From assembly GCA_031279175.1 (NCBI GenBank), contig JAITJA010000214.1:1-38308 (forward strand): DNA of 38,308 nt. The letters are read 5' to 3'. The notes under the pieces were generated by a model. That model saw nothing but the letters and a program-made list of their open reading frames with translations, was not told where the DNA came from and ran no database searches. Of the stretch, positions 24,477-32,302 are shown piece by piece; positions within the stretch are counted from its first letter, which is position 1, and each line of letters begins with the position of its first letter. Origin of the DNA: Odoribacteraceae bacterium (lineage in GTDB: Bacteria > Bacteroidota > Bacteroidia > Bacteroidales > Marinifilaceae). A program made the translations under genes and the position numbers.

Positions 24477-25607
24477 TCATTTTAGCACAATCTTTCGTCC
24501 CTCGACCGCGTACTCCACGGCATATACCTTCTGCATCCGTTCGAGGAATACCGTGATCGTCGCGTATTTCGGTAACACGCCATAGAATGACGTCGCGCGC
24601 GTCGCCGGGGAGAGGATCTCGATGTCCATGTCGTACCAGCGGGACAATTTCCGGGCGATTACCTCCAGCGACTCGTCGTCGAAGATAAACAGATTCTCCT
24701 TCCAGCTCGAGTGCACCAGCGCGTTCACCGCGCGCGTCGCGATCTCGCCGCTCGCCATGTCCACGCGGGCCTGCTGACCGGGAGAGAGCACTACCGCCTC
24801 TTCCCCGCGGCTCACCCGCGCTTTCCCGCTTACCAGCGTGGCCTCTACCGCCGCCTCTTCCCCGTATCCCATCACGTTGAACGACGTGCCGAGCGCCTCC
24901 ACGATCGCGCCGCGGACGTGTACCCGGAAAGGAGACGCGCCGCGGGCAACATCAAAATAGGCCTCGCCATCAAGGTATACCTCCCGGGACTCCCCGTCGA
25001 ATATGACCGGGTAGCGCAGGCGGCTCTCCGCGTTCAACCACACCCGCGTGCCGTCCGACAGCATCAAGCCGTATTCCCCGCCGCGCGCCGTCAGCAGCGT
25101 GTTGTATCCCGCGTCGTCAGCCGGTTCTCCCCCCGTCGGGTAAGCGAGACAGGCGGAGTCGTTCCGCGCGATGACTCCCTCTACCTCCTTGCCCTTGACG
25201 ATCTCCACTTGCCGTCCATCCGCCAGCTCCAGCACCACCTGCCCGCCTCCCGGGATCGCGTCGAGCAACGAGAAGTTCTCCCGCGGCGTCCTTTCCAGGC
25301 CCAGCCACAGGCCGACAATCAATAACGGGAGGAACACCAGCGAGGCTACCCGCGTGACGCGACGAATCATCGTCCGCCGGGCGATCTCCCGCTGCACGCG
25401 CTTTTTCAACTCGTCCAGCGAGCGCCCCTCGTACTCTTCCAGTCGCGCGAGTAGCCGTTCCCGATCCATCAAGCGCGCGTACAACGCCCTGTTCTCCTTG
25501 CTCTCGTCGAGCCACGCCTCTAATCGCGCGTCCTCGCCGGGGGAGATATCACCGCGTGCGCGAGCCGCGATCCACGAGGCTATTTTCACGTCTCTCTCTT
25601 TATTCAT
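24477..25607 (-). CDS. FecR-family anti-sigma factor (no adjacent sigma gene)
   Basis: The 376-residue protein has the usual three parts: a cytosolic N-terminal anti-sigma region (~1-95), one transmembrane helix (~100-122, VASLVFLPLLIVGLWLGL), and a periplasmic FecR domain (~150-280, with GGEYGLMLSDGTRVWLNAES). It closes with a C-terminal DUF4974 (STN-like) domain (~305-376, FDDESLEVIARKLSRWYDMDIEI). It is expected to hold an ECF sigma factor until the STN domain of the downstream SusC reports substrate. No sigma-factor gene is adjacent: upstream lies a divergent LTA-synthase-like gene. The start at 25607 (MNKERD) was chosen because the frame upstream to 25787 overlaps that gene and looks non-coding. 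susC follows after 87 bp. Confidence 0.93.
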   Translation of the reverse strand: MNKERDVKIASWIAARARGDISPGEDARLEAWLDESKENRALYARLMDRERLLARLEEYEGRSLDELKKRVQREIARRTMIRRVTRVASLVFLPLLIVGLWLGLERTPRENFSLLDAIPGGGQVVLELADGRQVEIVKGKEVEGVIARNDSACLAYPTGGEPADDAGYNTLLTARGGEYGLMLSDGTRVWLNAESRLRYPVIFDGESREVYLDGEAYFDVARGASPFRVHVRGAIVEALGTSFNVMGYGEEAAVEATLVSGKARVSRGEEAVVLSPGQQARVDMASGEIATRAVNALVHSSWKENLFIFDDESLEVIARKLSRWYDMDIEILSPATRATSFYGVLPKYATITVFLERMQKVYAVEYAVEGRKIVLK

Positions 25608-25741
25608 ATCGCGTGTTTTTTTTCTTCCCAGACAACGATCATGCCCCCGGAAAGAATGACAAGAAGTAGAAAAAAAATTACGCGACGACGGGAGAAACAA
25701 GCCCGAAAAACTGCTGCTGCGCGCTGGAAGCGATTTTCGCG

Positions 25742-25749
25742 TACCTTCG
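25742..25749 (+). promoter_or_regulatory. -7 box (TACCTTCG) of the LTA-synthase-like gene
   Basis: TACCTTCG is followed by CGGGAAA, almost the same extended sequence as before murB (TACTTTCG then CGGGAAA). It lies 21 nt before the GTG start at 25771 and supports that start. Confidence 0.55.
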
Positions 25750-25770
25750 CGGGAAATAAAATCCGCACAA

Positions 25771-27702
25771 GTGATACGAGAAATCAAGTTTATCCGGCCG
25801 CTGCTCTACTTCTTTTGCACCGGCCTGCTCGTCGCGAGCGCCAGCCGCGTTGCCCTCGCGATCCTTTTCAGCGAACGGGTCACGCGGACCGTTGACTACT
25901 GGTTGTTGTTTCCCGTCGGGCTTCGTTTCGACGTGCTCGTGATGAGCTACCTGTCGGTGTTCCCGGCGGCACTCTCCTGTCTCCTACCGACGCGCTGGCT
26001 ACCCGTCGGCGAGCGCGTGCTCCGGGTGTACTACCCCGCGGCCCTGCTACTCGTGCTCTTCCTCGAGCTGGCTACCCCGGCCTTTATCCAGCAGTATGAC
26101 ACGCGCCCCAACCGCATCTTCCTCGAATATCTCGTCTACCCGAGGGAGGTCATTCCCACGCTCCTCAAGGGGCGGCCGTGGAGCATGTTGCTCGTCGGCG
26201 TCACGCTGGCCCTTGTCATCCTGCTGGTCGTCAAGCGGGGGAAACGCTTTTTCCGCTTGCCCGCCGCCCGATCGCTCGTTCGCCTGGCGCTCTTCCCTTT
26301 TCTTTTCCTTGCCCTCCTCGCCGGCGCACGCGGTAGCCTTACCTCCAAGCGACCGCTGAACGCCAGCAACGCCGTCTTCTCCAACGACCAGATGACGAAC
26401 GCGCTCGCCCTGAACTCTACTTATACCGTCCTCCACGCCCTCTATTCCCTCAAGTACGAGGTCAGTCCCGCCCGGATGTACGGCAACATGGAGGAGGAAG
26501 AGGCCTACCGCCGCGTGAAGAGCTACATGCACCTGCCGCCGGGGAGCTTCACCGATCCCGACATCCCTTTCCTGCACGTGCAACCTTCCATCGCCGCGCC
26601 GCGCCCGCGTAACGTCGTCATCTTCCTCCAGGAGAGCCTCGGCGCCGGGTTCGTCGGTTGTCTTGGCGGTCTCCCGCTTACCCCGCGCCTCGACGCGCTC
26701 GCTCGCGAGGGGTGGTTATTTACCAATCTCTACTGCACGGGCACGCGGAGTGTCCGGGGCATCGAGGCCATCGTCTCGGGATTCCTCCCCTCCCCCTCCG
26801 AGAGCGTCGTGAAGCTCGACGGCGCGCGGACGGGCTTCGCGACTATCGCCGCCATCTTGCAACGTCACGGGTATCGCACCAGCTTTATCTACGGCGGCAT
26901 GTCTAACTTTGATAACATGGCCGCCTTTTTCGCCGGCAACGGGTTTGACGCCATCATCGACGAACGCGACTTCAACGAGGAGGCCAGCGCGTTCAAGGGC
27001 ACATGGGGGTATTCCGACGAGGATCTCGCCCGCGAGGCCAACGACTATTTCAAGAGTCTCGGCGACGCGCCTTTCTTTTCCCTTGTCTTTTCCACCTCCA
27101 ACCACGAGCCGTTCGAGTTCCCGGACGGCCGAGTCGAGTTGTTCGATCAACCGCGCAATACTGTCCATAACGCGATCAAGTACGCCGATTATTCTATCGG
27201 TCGTTTCTTCGACCTGGCGCGGCGCGAGGCGTATTTCGAGAACACGATTTTCCTCGTCGCGGCGGATCACGACACCCGCGTCTACGGCAAGAATCTTGTT
27301 CCCATCAACAAGTTCAGGATTCCCGCGCTGATCATCGGCCCCGGAGTGCCGGTGAACGAGCGCCACGAGAAGCTCGCGAGCCAGATCGACCTGCCCGTGA
27401 CGCTCCTCGGGTTGTCCGGGGTAGAGACGGAGCACCCGATGCCCGGGCGAGATCTTTCCCACCTGCCCGACGCGGTCCCGGGACGCTCCCTGTCCCAGTT
27501 CATGGATATTAACGCTTTCCGCGTCGAGGAGCAGGTGGTAATCCTTCAACCAGGACACTCCCCGTTGCAGTTCCGCATCGAGAATGACACCACCTTTTTC
27601 CCCGTGCCGCTCGACCCCGGGCTTGTCCGGGACGCGCTCGCGCACGTGCTCTCCGCCGAGTTCCTATACAAGAACAAGCAATACCGCCTGAAGAAGGATT
27701 GA
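25771..27702 (+). CDS. LTA synthase-family (alkaline-phosphatase fold) membrane phosphotransferase
   Basis: The 643-residue protein has five hydrophobic N-terminal segments (~10-32, ~45-70, ~85-108, ~135-155, ~170-190) and an extracytoplasmic sulfatase/phosphoglycerol-transferase domain (~285-560). Metal ligands can be matched to LtaS: Glu288 (FLQESLGA), His445 (SNHEPF), Asp499 and His500 (ADHDTR). The position of the LtaS threonine nucleophile is Ser327 in GTRSVRG, where relatives I recall have Thr. In Bacteroidota, which lack teichoic acids, such enzymes probably move phospho-alcohol groups onto lipids or glycans; the acceptor is unknown. No ATG lies near the N terminus, so a GTG start is used; a -7 box lies 21 nt upstream. 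The gene is divergent from fecR and convergent with glyA. Confidence 0.9.
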   Translation: MIREIKFIRPLLYFFCTGLLVASASRVALAILFSERVTRTVDYWLLFPVGLRFDVLVMSYLSVFPAALSCLLPTRWLPVGERVLRVYYPAALLLVLFLELATPAFIQQYDTRPNRIFLEYLVYPREVIPTLLKGRPWSMLLVGVTLALVILLVVKRGKRFFRLPAARSLVRLALFPFLFLALLAGARGSLTSKRPLNASNAVFSNDQMTNALALNSTYTVLHALYSLKYEVSPARMYGNMEEEEAYRRVKSYMHLPPGSFTDPDIPFLHVQPSIAAPRPRNVVIFLQESLGAGFVGCLGGLPLTPRLDALAREGWLFTNLYCTGTRSVRGIEAIVSGFLPSPSESVVKLDGARTGFATIAAILQRHGYRTSFIYGGMSNFDNMAAFFAGNGFDAIIDERDFNEEASAFKGTWGYSDEDLAREANDYFKSLGDAPFFSLVFSTSNHEPFEFPDGRVELFDQPRNTVHNAIKYADYSIGRFFDLARREAYFENTIFLVAADHDTRVYGKNLVPINKFRIPALIIGPGVPVNERHEKLASQIDLPVTLLGLSGVETEHPMPGRDLSHLPDAVPGRSLSQFMDINAFRVEEQVVILQPGHSPLQFRIENDTTFFPVPLDPGLVRDALAHVLSAEFLYKNKQYRLKKD

Positions 27703-27753
27703 CCCCCGCCGGGCGCGTCAGCAACCGGGGAGATCGACCCGGGGGGAAACGAG

Positions 27754-27783
27754 AGGGGCGAGGGAGATGATCCCCTCGCCCCT
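27754..27783. terminator. Terminator hairpin between the LTA-synthase-like gene and glyA
   Basis: A perfect 11-bp inverted repeat (27754-27764 with 27773-27783, arm AGGGGCGAGGG) has an 8-nt loop. It lies between two convergent genes, 51 bp and 21 bp from their stops. Only short T-rich sequence follows on the plus strand (TGTTAACATTCT), so its strength is uncertain. Confidence 0.65.
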
Positions 27784-27804
27784 TGTTAACATTCTACTTA
27801 TTCG

Positions 27805-29085
27805 TTACCAGGCGAACATTGGGCGATCGCCCATCAGCGCGTTGACCTCCTTTTGGACGCGCGAGATCACGGTAGTATCATCCGGTGTAGAGAGCACCCT
27901 ATCGATCATCCCCACGATCGCGCGGGTCTCCTCCTCCTTCAGGCCGCGGGTTGTAATGGCGGGAGTTCCCAGTCGGACGCCCGAGGTCGTGAACGGCGTG
28001 CGGCTATCGAACGGCACCATATTCTTATTAATCGTGATATCGGCCATCACCAGCGCGTTCTCCGCCTTCTTACCGGTAAGTTCGGGGAACTTCCCCCGGA
28101 GATCGATCAACATCGAGTGATTATCCGTTCCGCCCGACACCACCTTATAGCCCAGGTCCACAAACGCGGTAGCCATCGCGCGGGCATTCTCCCTCACCTG
28201 CCGGACATACGCGCCGTACTCCACCGAGAGCGCCTCGTGGAAAGAAACCGCCTTCGCGGCAATCACGTGTTCCAGCGGTCCCCCCTGCTGTCCCGGGAAA
28301 ACGGCAAAGTCAAGCACGCGCGACATCATCTTGATCTCCCCCTTCGGCGTGGTCAACCCCCACGGGTTCGGGAAATCCCGCGGCAGCAAGATCATCCCTC
28401 CTCGCGGTCCGCGGAGCGTCTTATGCGTTGTCGTGGTCAAGATATGGCAATAGTCGGCGGGATTATTCAGCAGCCCCTTGGCGATCAACCCGGCGGGGTG
28501 AGCCATGTCACACATCAGCAACGCGCCCACCTCGTCGGCGATTTCCCTCATCCGTTTATAATCCCAATCCCGGGAATAGGCTGACGCGCCGGCGACAATC
28601 ATTCGCGGGTGGTACTCGCGCGCCAATCGTTCCATCTCCTCGTAATCCACGAGTCCGCTCTCTTCCCTCACGTGATAATGCACGGGGCGATAATTGATCC
28701 CCGAGAGATTCACCGGCGAACCGTGCGACAGGTGTCCGCCGTGCGACAGGTCGAGTCCCAGGAAGAGATCCCCTGGTTTCATGCACGCGAAGAAAACCGC
28801 CGCGTTCGCCTGCGCTCCCGAGTGAGGCTGGACGTTAGCGTACTCCACGCCGAACAGCTCCCTGGCGCGATCGATTGCCAGTTGCTCGCTCTCGTCGACC
28901 ACCTGGCAACCGCCGTAATATCGCGCGCCGGGATACCCCTCCGCGTACTTGTTTGTCAGGCAAGACCCCATGGCCCGCATCACATCCTCGCTCACGAAGT
29001 TCTCGGACGCGATCAGCTCGATACCTCTCTTTTGCCGGAGGTATTCTTTCTCTATCAGGTTAAAAATCCGCGTATCTCTTTCCAT
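27805..29085 (-). CDS. glyA: Serine hydroxymethyltransferase
   Basis: The 426-residue cytosolic enzyme interconverts serine and glycine while charging tetrahydrofolate with a one-carbon unit. It depends on pyridoxal phosphate, held by the lysine of THKTLRGPRGG (Lys222). Other family marks are GIELIASENFVS near the N terminus, GYPGARYYGGCQ, and GGTDNHSMLIDLR. The length of 426 matches other Bacteroidales GlyA proteins. The ATG at 29085 (MERDTRIF) fits the family start best; an ATG two codons earlier (29091) is possible. A promoter with both -33 TTTG and -7 TACTTTTG lies at 29109-29139. The gene stands alone, convergent with the LTA-synthase-like gene. Confidence 0.97.
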   Translation of the reverse strand: MERDTRIFNLIEKEYLRQKRGIELIASENFVSEDVMRAMGSCLTNKYAEGYPGARYYGGCQVVDESEQLAIDRARELFGVEYANVQPHSGAQANAAVFFACMKPGDLFLGLDLSHGGHLSHGSPVNLSGINYRPVHYHVREESGLVDYEEMERLAREYHPRMIVAGASAYSRDWDYKRMREIADEVGALLMCDMAHPAGLIAKGLLNNPADYCHILTTTTHKTLRGPRGGMILLPRDFPNPWGLTTPKGEIKMMSRVLDFAVFPGQQGGPLEHVIAAKAVSFHEALSVEYGAYVRQVRENARAMATAFVDLGYKVVSGGTDNHSMLIDLRGKFPELTGKKAENALVMADITINKNMVPFDSRTPFTTSGVRLGTPAITTRGLKEEETRAIVGMIDRVLSTPDDTTVISRVQKEVNALMGDRPMFAW

Positions 29086-29108
29086 GTTCATTGATTTATA
29101 ATGATGGC

Positions 29109-29139
29109 CAAAAGTAGCCTTTTAAAGTGGGGGAGCAAA
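29109..29139 (-). promoter_or_regulatory. glyA promoter: -33 TTTG, 19-nt spacer, -7 TACTTTTG
   Basis: On the minus strand TTTG (29136-29139) is followed by 19 nt and then TACTTTTG (29109-29116), 17-23 nt before the candidate ATGs. Both boxes and their spacing match the known Bacteroidota housekeeping consensus. This is the best complete promoter in the window. Confidence 0.75.
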
Positions 29140-29227
29140 ACGATTCCTTGCCTTTTTCGCGACGCGGGGCGACGGGCGCGCGGGGGGATTAACAAGGGTC
29201 GGGAGCGGCACTACCGCTTTTTATCCC

Positions 29228-29235
29228 TACTTTCG
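29228..29235 (+). promoter_or_regulatory. -7 box (TACTTTCG) of murB
   Basis: TACTTTCG followed by CGGGAAA lies 17 nt before the murB ATG (29253). A small hairpin with a following T-run (AGCGG/CCGCT, 29204-29222) lies just upstream of it. Confidence 0.55.
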
Positions 29236-29252
29236 CGGGAAAGGAAACAAAG

Positions 29253-30263
29253 ATGATCATCAAGGAACACGTGAATTTAAAACCGCGCAACACCTTCGGC
29301 ATAGAGGCCAGGTGCCGCTACTGGATCGAGTGCGACGACGAGGGGCAATTACTTGATCTCCTCGCCTCCCGTCCCTGGCGCGGGCAGGAGACCTTCGTCC
29401 TCGGGGGGGGGAGCAACGTCCTCTTCACGGCCGATTTCCCGGGCGTGATCTTCCATCCCGCGATGAAGGAACGCGAGATAGCGAGCGAGACCGCGACGGA
29501 GGTTTTCCTACGCGTCGGGGCCGGCGTCCCCTGGGACGACGTTGTCCGCTGGGCCGTGGAGCGGGGGTACGGGGGAATCGAAAACCTCTCCATGGTGCCG
29601 GGAAGCGTCGGCGCCACGCCGGTACAGAACATCGGGGCGTACGGCGCGGAGATCGGCGAGCGGATCGCGCGGGTAGAAGCCATTGACGTCGAGCGCGGCG
29701 TGAAAAGGGTAATCAGCGGGGAGGAGTGTCGTTTCGGCTACCGGGACTCCCTCTTCAAGGGCGAGTGGAAAGATCGCTTTATCATCACGCGAGTCACTTA
29801 CAGGCTGTCGAAAACACCTCGCTTTCACCTGGATTACCGCGGCGTGCGGGAGGAGGTAGAGCGAACGGGCGAACCGTCCCTGGCCAGCATCCGGCAAGCG
29901 ATCATCCGCCTGCGCGAGGCCAGGCTGCCTGACGTGAAAGCGCTACCCAACGCCGGGAGTTTCTTCAAAAACCCGGTCGTCGAGCGGTCAATTGCCGAAC
30001 GGCTCTCGGCGCTTTTCCCCGCCATGCCCTCTTACCCGGCGGGAGAGGGAAACGTGAAGCTGGCGGCCGGGTGGCTAATCGAGCAAGCAGGGTGGAAGGG
30101 GCGCGCGATAGGAGAGGCTGCCGTCCACGACAAGCAAGCGCTCGTGCTCGTGAACAAGGGAGGGGCCACCGGCAGCGAGATCGCCCGCCTCGCAAACGAG
30201 ATCAAGAAGAGTGTCTTCATGAACTTCGGCGTGTGGATCGAGCCAGAAGTAAACATCCTTTAA
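29253..30263 (+). CDS. murB: UDP-N-acetylenolpyruvoylglucosamine reductase
   Basis: The 336-residue flavoenzyme reduces UDP-GlcNAc-enolpyruvate to UDP-MurNAc with NADPH, the second committed step of peptidoglycan synthesis. The FAD-binding region shows FVLGGGSNVLF (residues 48-58) and NLSMVPGSVGATPVQNIGAY (111-130). The catalytic serine is Ser236 in PNAGSFFKNP and the proton-donating glutamate is Glu332 in EPEVNIL, matching Ser229 and Glu325 of E. coli. The tyrosine-containing YRDSLFK loop and the overall length make it a type I MurB, like E. coli. The acyl-ACP thioesterase gene starts 17 bp downstream, so the two are likely co-transcribed from the promoter at 29228. Confidence 0.97.
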   Translation: MIIKEHVNLKPRNTFGIEARCRYWIECDDEGQLLDLLASRPWRGQETFVLGGGSNVLFTADFPGVIFHPAMKEREIASETATEVFLRVGAGVPWDDVVRWAVERGYGGIENLSMVPGSVGATPVQNIGAYGAEIGERIARVEAIDVERGVKRVISGEECRFGYRDSLFKGEWKDRFIITRVTYRLSKTPRFHLDYRGVREEVERTGEPSLASIRQAIIRLREARLPDVKALPNAGSFFKNPVVERSIAERLSALFPAMPSYPAGEGNVKLAAGWLIEQAGWKGRAIGEAAVHDKQALVLVNKGGATGSEIARLANEIKKSVFMNFGVWIEPEVNIL

Positions 30264-30280
30264 CAAGTAACGCGAAAATC

Positions 30281-31045
30281 ATGCTTAAGCTTTCTAAAAA
30301 AATCACGATCTGCAATCATCACGTCGACTTCCGCGGGAGACTGGGCGCGAAAACGTTGTGCGACCTGTTCAATGACGCGGCCAACGAGCAGACTATCGCC
30401 CTGGGCGTCGACGTGGACACCTTCAACGCGAGCGGGATCACCTGGATGCTGCACAGGATACGCCTCCAGGTTACTCGCTGGCCATCAAAAGGCGAGGAGA
30501 TCATCCTCGAGACGTGGCCTTCCGGCTCTGACCGGCTTTTCGCTTTCCGCGACTTTGCCGTCTTCTCGTCGTCGGGCCAACCGCTCGTCCGTTCCACCTC
30601 GGAATGGATGGTCATTGACCTGGAACGCCGTCGTCCCGTGCGTCTCCCGGAGAGCGTCTCCCGTATGGCCGCTTACCACGAGGGAATCACGCGGGAAATC
30701 ACCTTCGAGCTGGACTCCAAGAGACTCCCCCTCGACGTCACGGGCAGTCGCCGGTTCGTTGCCTCGTACGACACCATCGACTTCAACCGGCACGTGACGC
30801 AAGCCTCGTACGTCGGCTGGGTGACGCACGCCCTGCCGTTCGACTTCTCGAGCCACCACCAGCTAACTGAACTCGAGATGCTTTACGAGCGGGAAATCCT
30901 CCCGGACAGCGAGGTCAATTCCATCTATTTTATAGAGGAGAACGACGCGGGCGCCCGCGTCTGGCACCGCGTTGTTGACGCTTCCGGCGCGGTAACTCAT
31001 TGCGCGGCCCGTGGCGCGTGGTCTCGCGAGGAGAGCGCCCGTTAA
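30281..31045 (+). CDS. Acyl-ACP thioesterase
   Basis: The 254-residue protein belongs to the acyl-ACP thioesterase family (double hotdog fold; plant FatA/FatB relatives). It would release free fatty acids from acyl carrier protein, either to tune chain length or to supply free acids. The first hotdog (~1-135) includes the substrate-binding helix around ALGVDVDTF and the GITWMLHRIRLQV strand; the second (~150-250) has the FNRHVTQASYVGW segment, with Asn and His placed as in the family active site. The start at 30281 (MLKLSKKI) follows the murB stop by 17 bp; the frame is open further upstream, but only inside murB. No regulator is visible. Chain-length preference cannot be told. Confidence 0.9.
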   Translation: MLKLSKKITICNHHVDFRGRLGAKTLCDLFNDAANEQTIALGVDVDTFNASGITWMLHRIRLQVTRWPSKGEEIILETWPSGSDRLFAFRDFAVFSSSGQPLVRSTSEWMVIDLERRRPVRLPESVSRMAAYHEGITREITFELDSKRLPLDVTGSRRFVASYDTIDFNRHVTQASYVGWVTHALPFDFSSHHQLTELEMLYEREILPDSEVNSIYFIEENDAGARVWHRVVDASGAVTHCAARGAWSREESAR

Positions 31046-31109
31046 CCCCGGGCAAAAAATCACGCCCCCCCCGGCCATCTCCCCGGCGAACGGGCCACTT
31101 CCCTTCCTG

Positions 31110-31757
31110 TTAATTGATAATCACGGTCACTTCATTGCTCCACGGACCGCGTTCGAACCGGCTATTGATCCACGCGGCCGTCAGCGTGACGCGTTTGCCC
31201 TCCTGACCCGGTTCAAACATCAGGTACGCGTGGAGGCGCGACGAGTGCACCTCGCGCCACACCTCCTCGCCTTCTATCTTGTAACGAATGACAATGGAGT
31301 AGTTCCTGTTCTCGCGAACGCGGGTAGTCGCGCGACCGAGTTGCTCCGCGCTCACGTAAGCGTCCAGCACGTGATGTTTCCCGGCAAAGACTTCCAGCAT
31401 CGGCTCTTTCGACGGCCTCGGGAGCGGGCCCTTGTACTTGCGATCGCGGGCGCGTAACCCCATGGCCACGAGCTGCTCGTCGCTGATCCTGGTATCCGCG
31501 ATCAACCGGAGAATGAACACCCGGAGGAACTCCTTCAATCGCGTGAACGCCTCGTTCTTCGCGGCCACGGTCGCGTGATTCTTTGTCATTTTCGGCGCGT
31601 TCACCTCGTAAGCTTCCGTCGCCGCGTTAACCAGCGACGACAGTGGTTGCAACCACGTCTCTTCTAACTGCCAGGCGGTCGCGTTTTCAACACACGCGTC
31701 ACGAAGACCCCGCGCCCAAGCGATCCAAGCGGCATTTTTCCGTGTACGATAGCTCAT
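31110..31757 (-). CDS. Uncharacterised two-domain protein (helical N terminus, Ig/FnIII-like C terminus)
   Basis: The 215-residue protein has no signal peptide or membrane helix. Residues ~1-100 are predicted helical (RNAAWIAWARGLRDACVENA and further amphipathic helices), a proline-containing linker follows (PLPRPSKEP, ~114-122), and residues ~123-215 are beta-rich. The ending WINSRFERGPWSNEVTV resembles the last strands of a fibronectin type III or Ig-like domain. I recall similar unnamed proteins in several copies in Bacteroidota genomes but know no function. The gene stands alone, convergent with the thioesterase gene. A box resembling a -7 element (TACCTTGC on the minus strand, 31858-31865) lies ~100 bp upstream. 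Bases 31866-32019 hold nothing I can assign. Confidence 0.7.
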   Translation of the reverse strand: MSYRTRKNAAWIAWARGLRDACVENATAWQLEETWLQPLSSLVNAATEAYEVNAPKMTKNHATVAAKNEAFTRLKEFLRVFILRLIADTRISDEQLVAMGLRARDRKYKGPLPRPSKEPMLEVFAGKHHVLDAYVSAEQLGRATTRVRENRNYSIVIRYKIEGEEVWREVHSSRLHAYLMFEPGQEGKRVTLTAAWINSRFERGPWSNEVTVIIN

Positions 31758-32019
31758 CTCTTTAAGGATTTAGATAATCTCGTGTAACGTTTCTTGTTCT
31801 TTTCTTGATAGTTTCACGATCCAACATGCTTCTTCTCGTCTCCTTCGTGATCGTGCCGCAAGGTAATACAAAAAAGAACGAGAGAAAACGTGCGTGTCGA
31901 CAAGGAGGGATCAGGGACGATACTTCTTCCTCTTGGATCACGCGTTTTTCCATGAAAATGCCCCAATCCACCGTCAAAATCCCCTGTTCCTCCCCGGGAG
32001 TTCATCAACAATCCACTTG

Positions 32020-32208
32020 TGTGACACCACTTTAACACAGGGTGACGTCATCTTCACCCGGGGTTACGTAACTTTAACTTATGGTGACGTCACTTTAGCT
32101 TAAAGTGACGTCACTTTCATGGAGGATCGGGGAGTTTTCGCGGGGGACCGGGGGGTGCTCGCGTGGGATTGGCACGCTTTAGCCTGTGATGACGTGACTT
32201 TGGTTGAA
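32020..32208. repeat. 21-bp-phased palindromic repeat array (array 3) upstream of the sigma gene
   Basis: Five clear 21-bp units (32020-32124) are built around GTGACGTCAC; unit 5 lies in a perfect 16-bp palindrome, AAAGTGACGTCACTTT (32102-32117). Unit 3 carries GTTACGTAAC: two paired changes that keep the palindrome. Units 6 and 7 (32125-32166) resemble each other (GATCGGGGAG and GACCGGGGGG beginnings), unit 8 is decayed, and unit 9 (32188-32208) returns to GATGACGTGACTTT, exactly four periods after unit 5. The array thus keeps its phase over nine units. It ends ~80 bp before the sigma-factor -7 box. Bases 32209-32290 are G-rich with no feature I can name. Confidence 0.88.
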
Positions 32209-32290
32209 TGACGCGGGGAGGTCGGGGGAGAGGTCGAGGAGGACGCGGACAGAAAGGGGGATCGGGGAGCGGCGTACCGGGTTTTCTTGC

Positions 32291-32298
32291 TACTTTTG
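32291..32298 (+). promoter_or_regulatory. -7 box (TACTTTTG) directly before the ECF sigma gene
   Basis: TACTTTTG is a full TAnnTTTG match but leaves only four bases before the ATG at 32303. If used, transcription would begin at or very near the start codon, giving a nearly leaderless mRNA. No -33 TTTG at the usual spacing is seen. Confidence 0.5.
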
Positions 32299-32302
32299 CC
32301 GC

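Noticed and set aside
31046..31109. Terminator between the thioesterase and the two-domain protein gene
   Set aside because: The region is GC-rich with short complementary pieces (GGCC-type) but no convincing stem followed by a T-run on either strand.
32204..32302. N-terminal extension of the ECF sigma factor
   Set aside because: The added residues are Arg/Gly-rich, unlike sigma factors, and would include the -7 box. The ATG at 32303 fits the family start.
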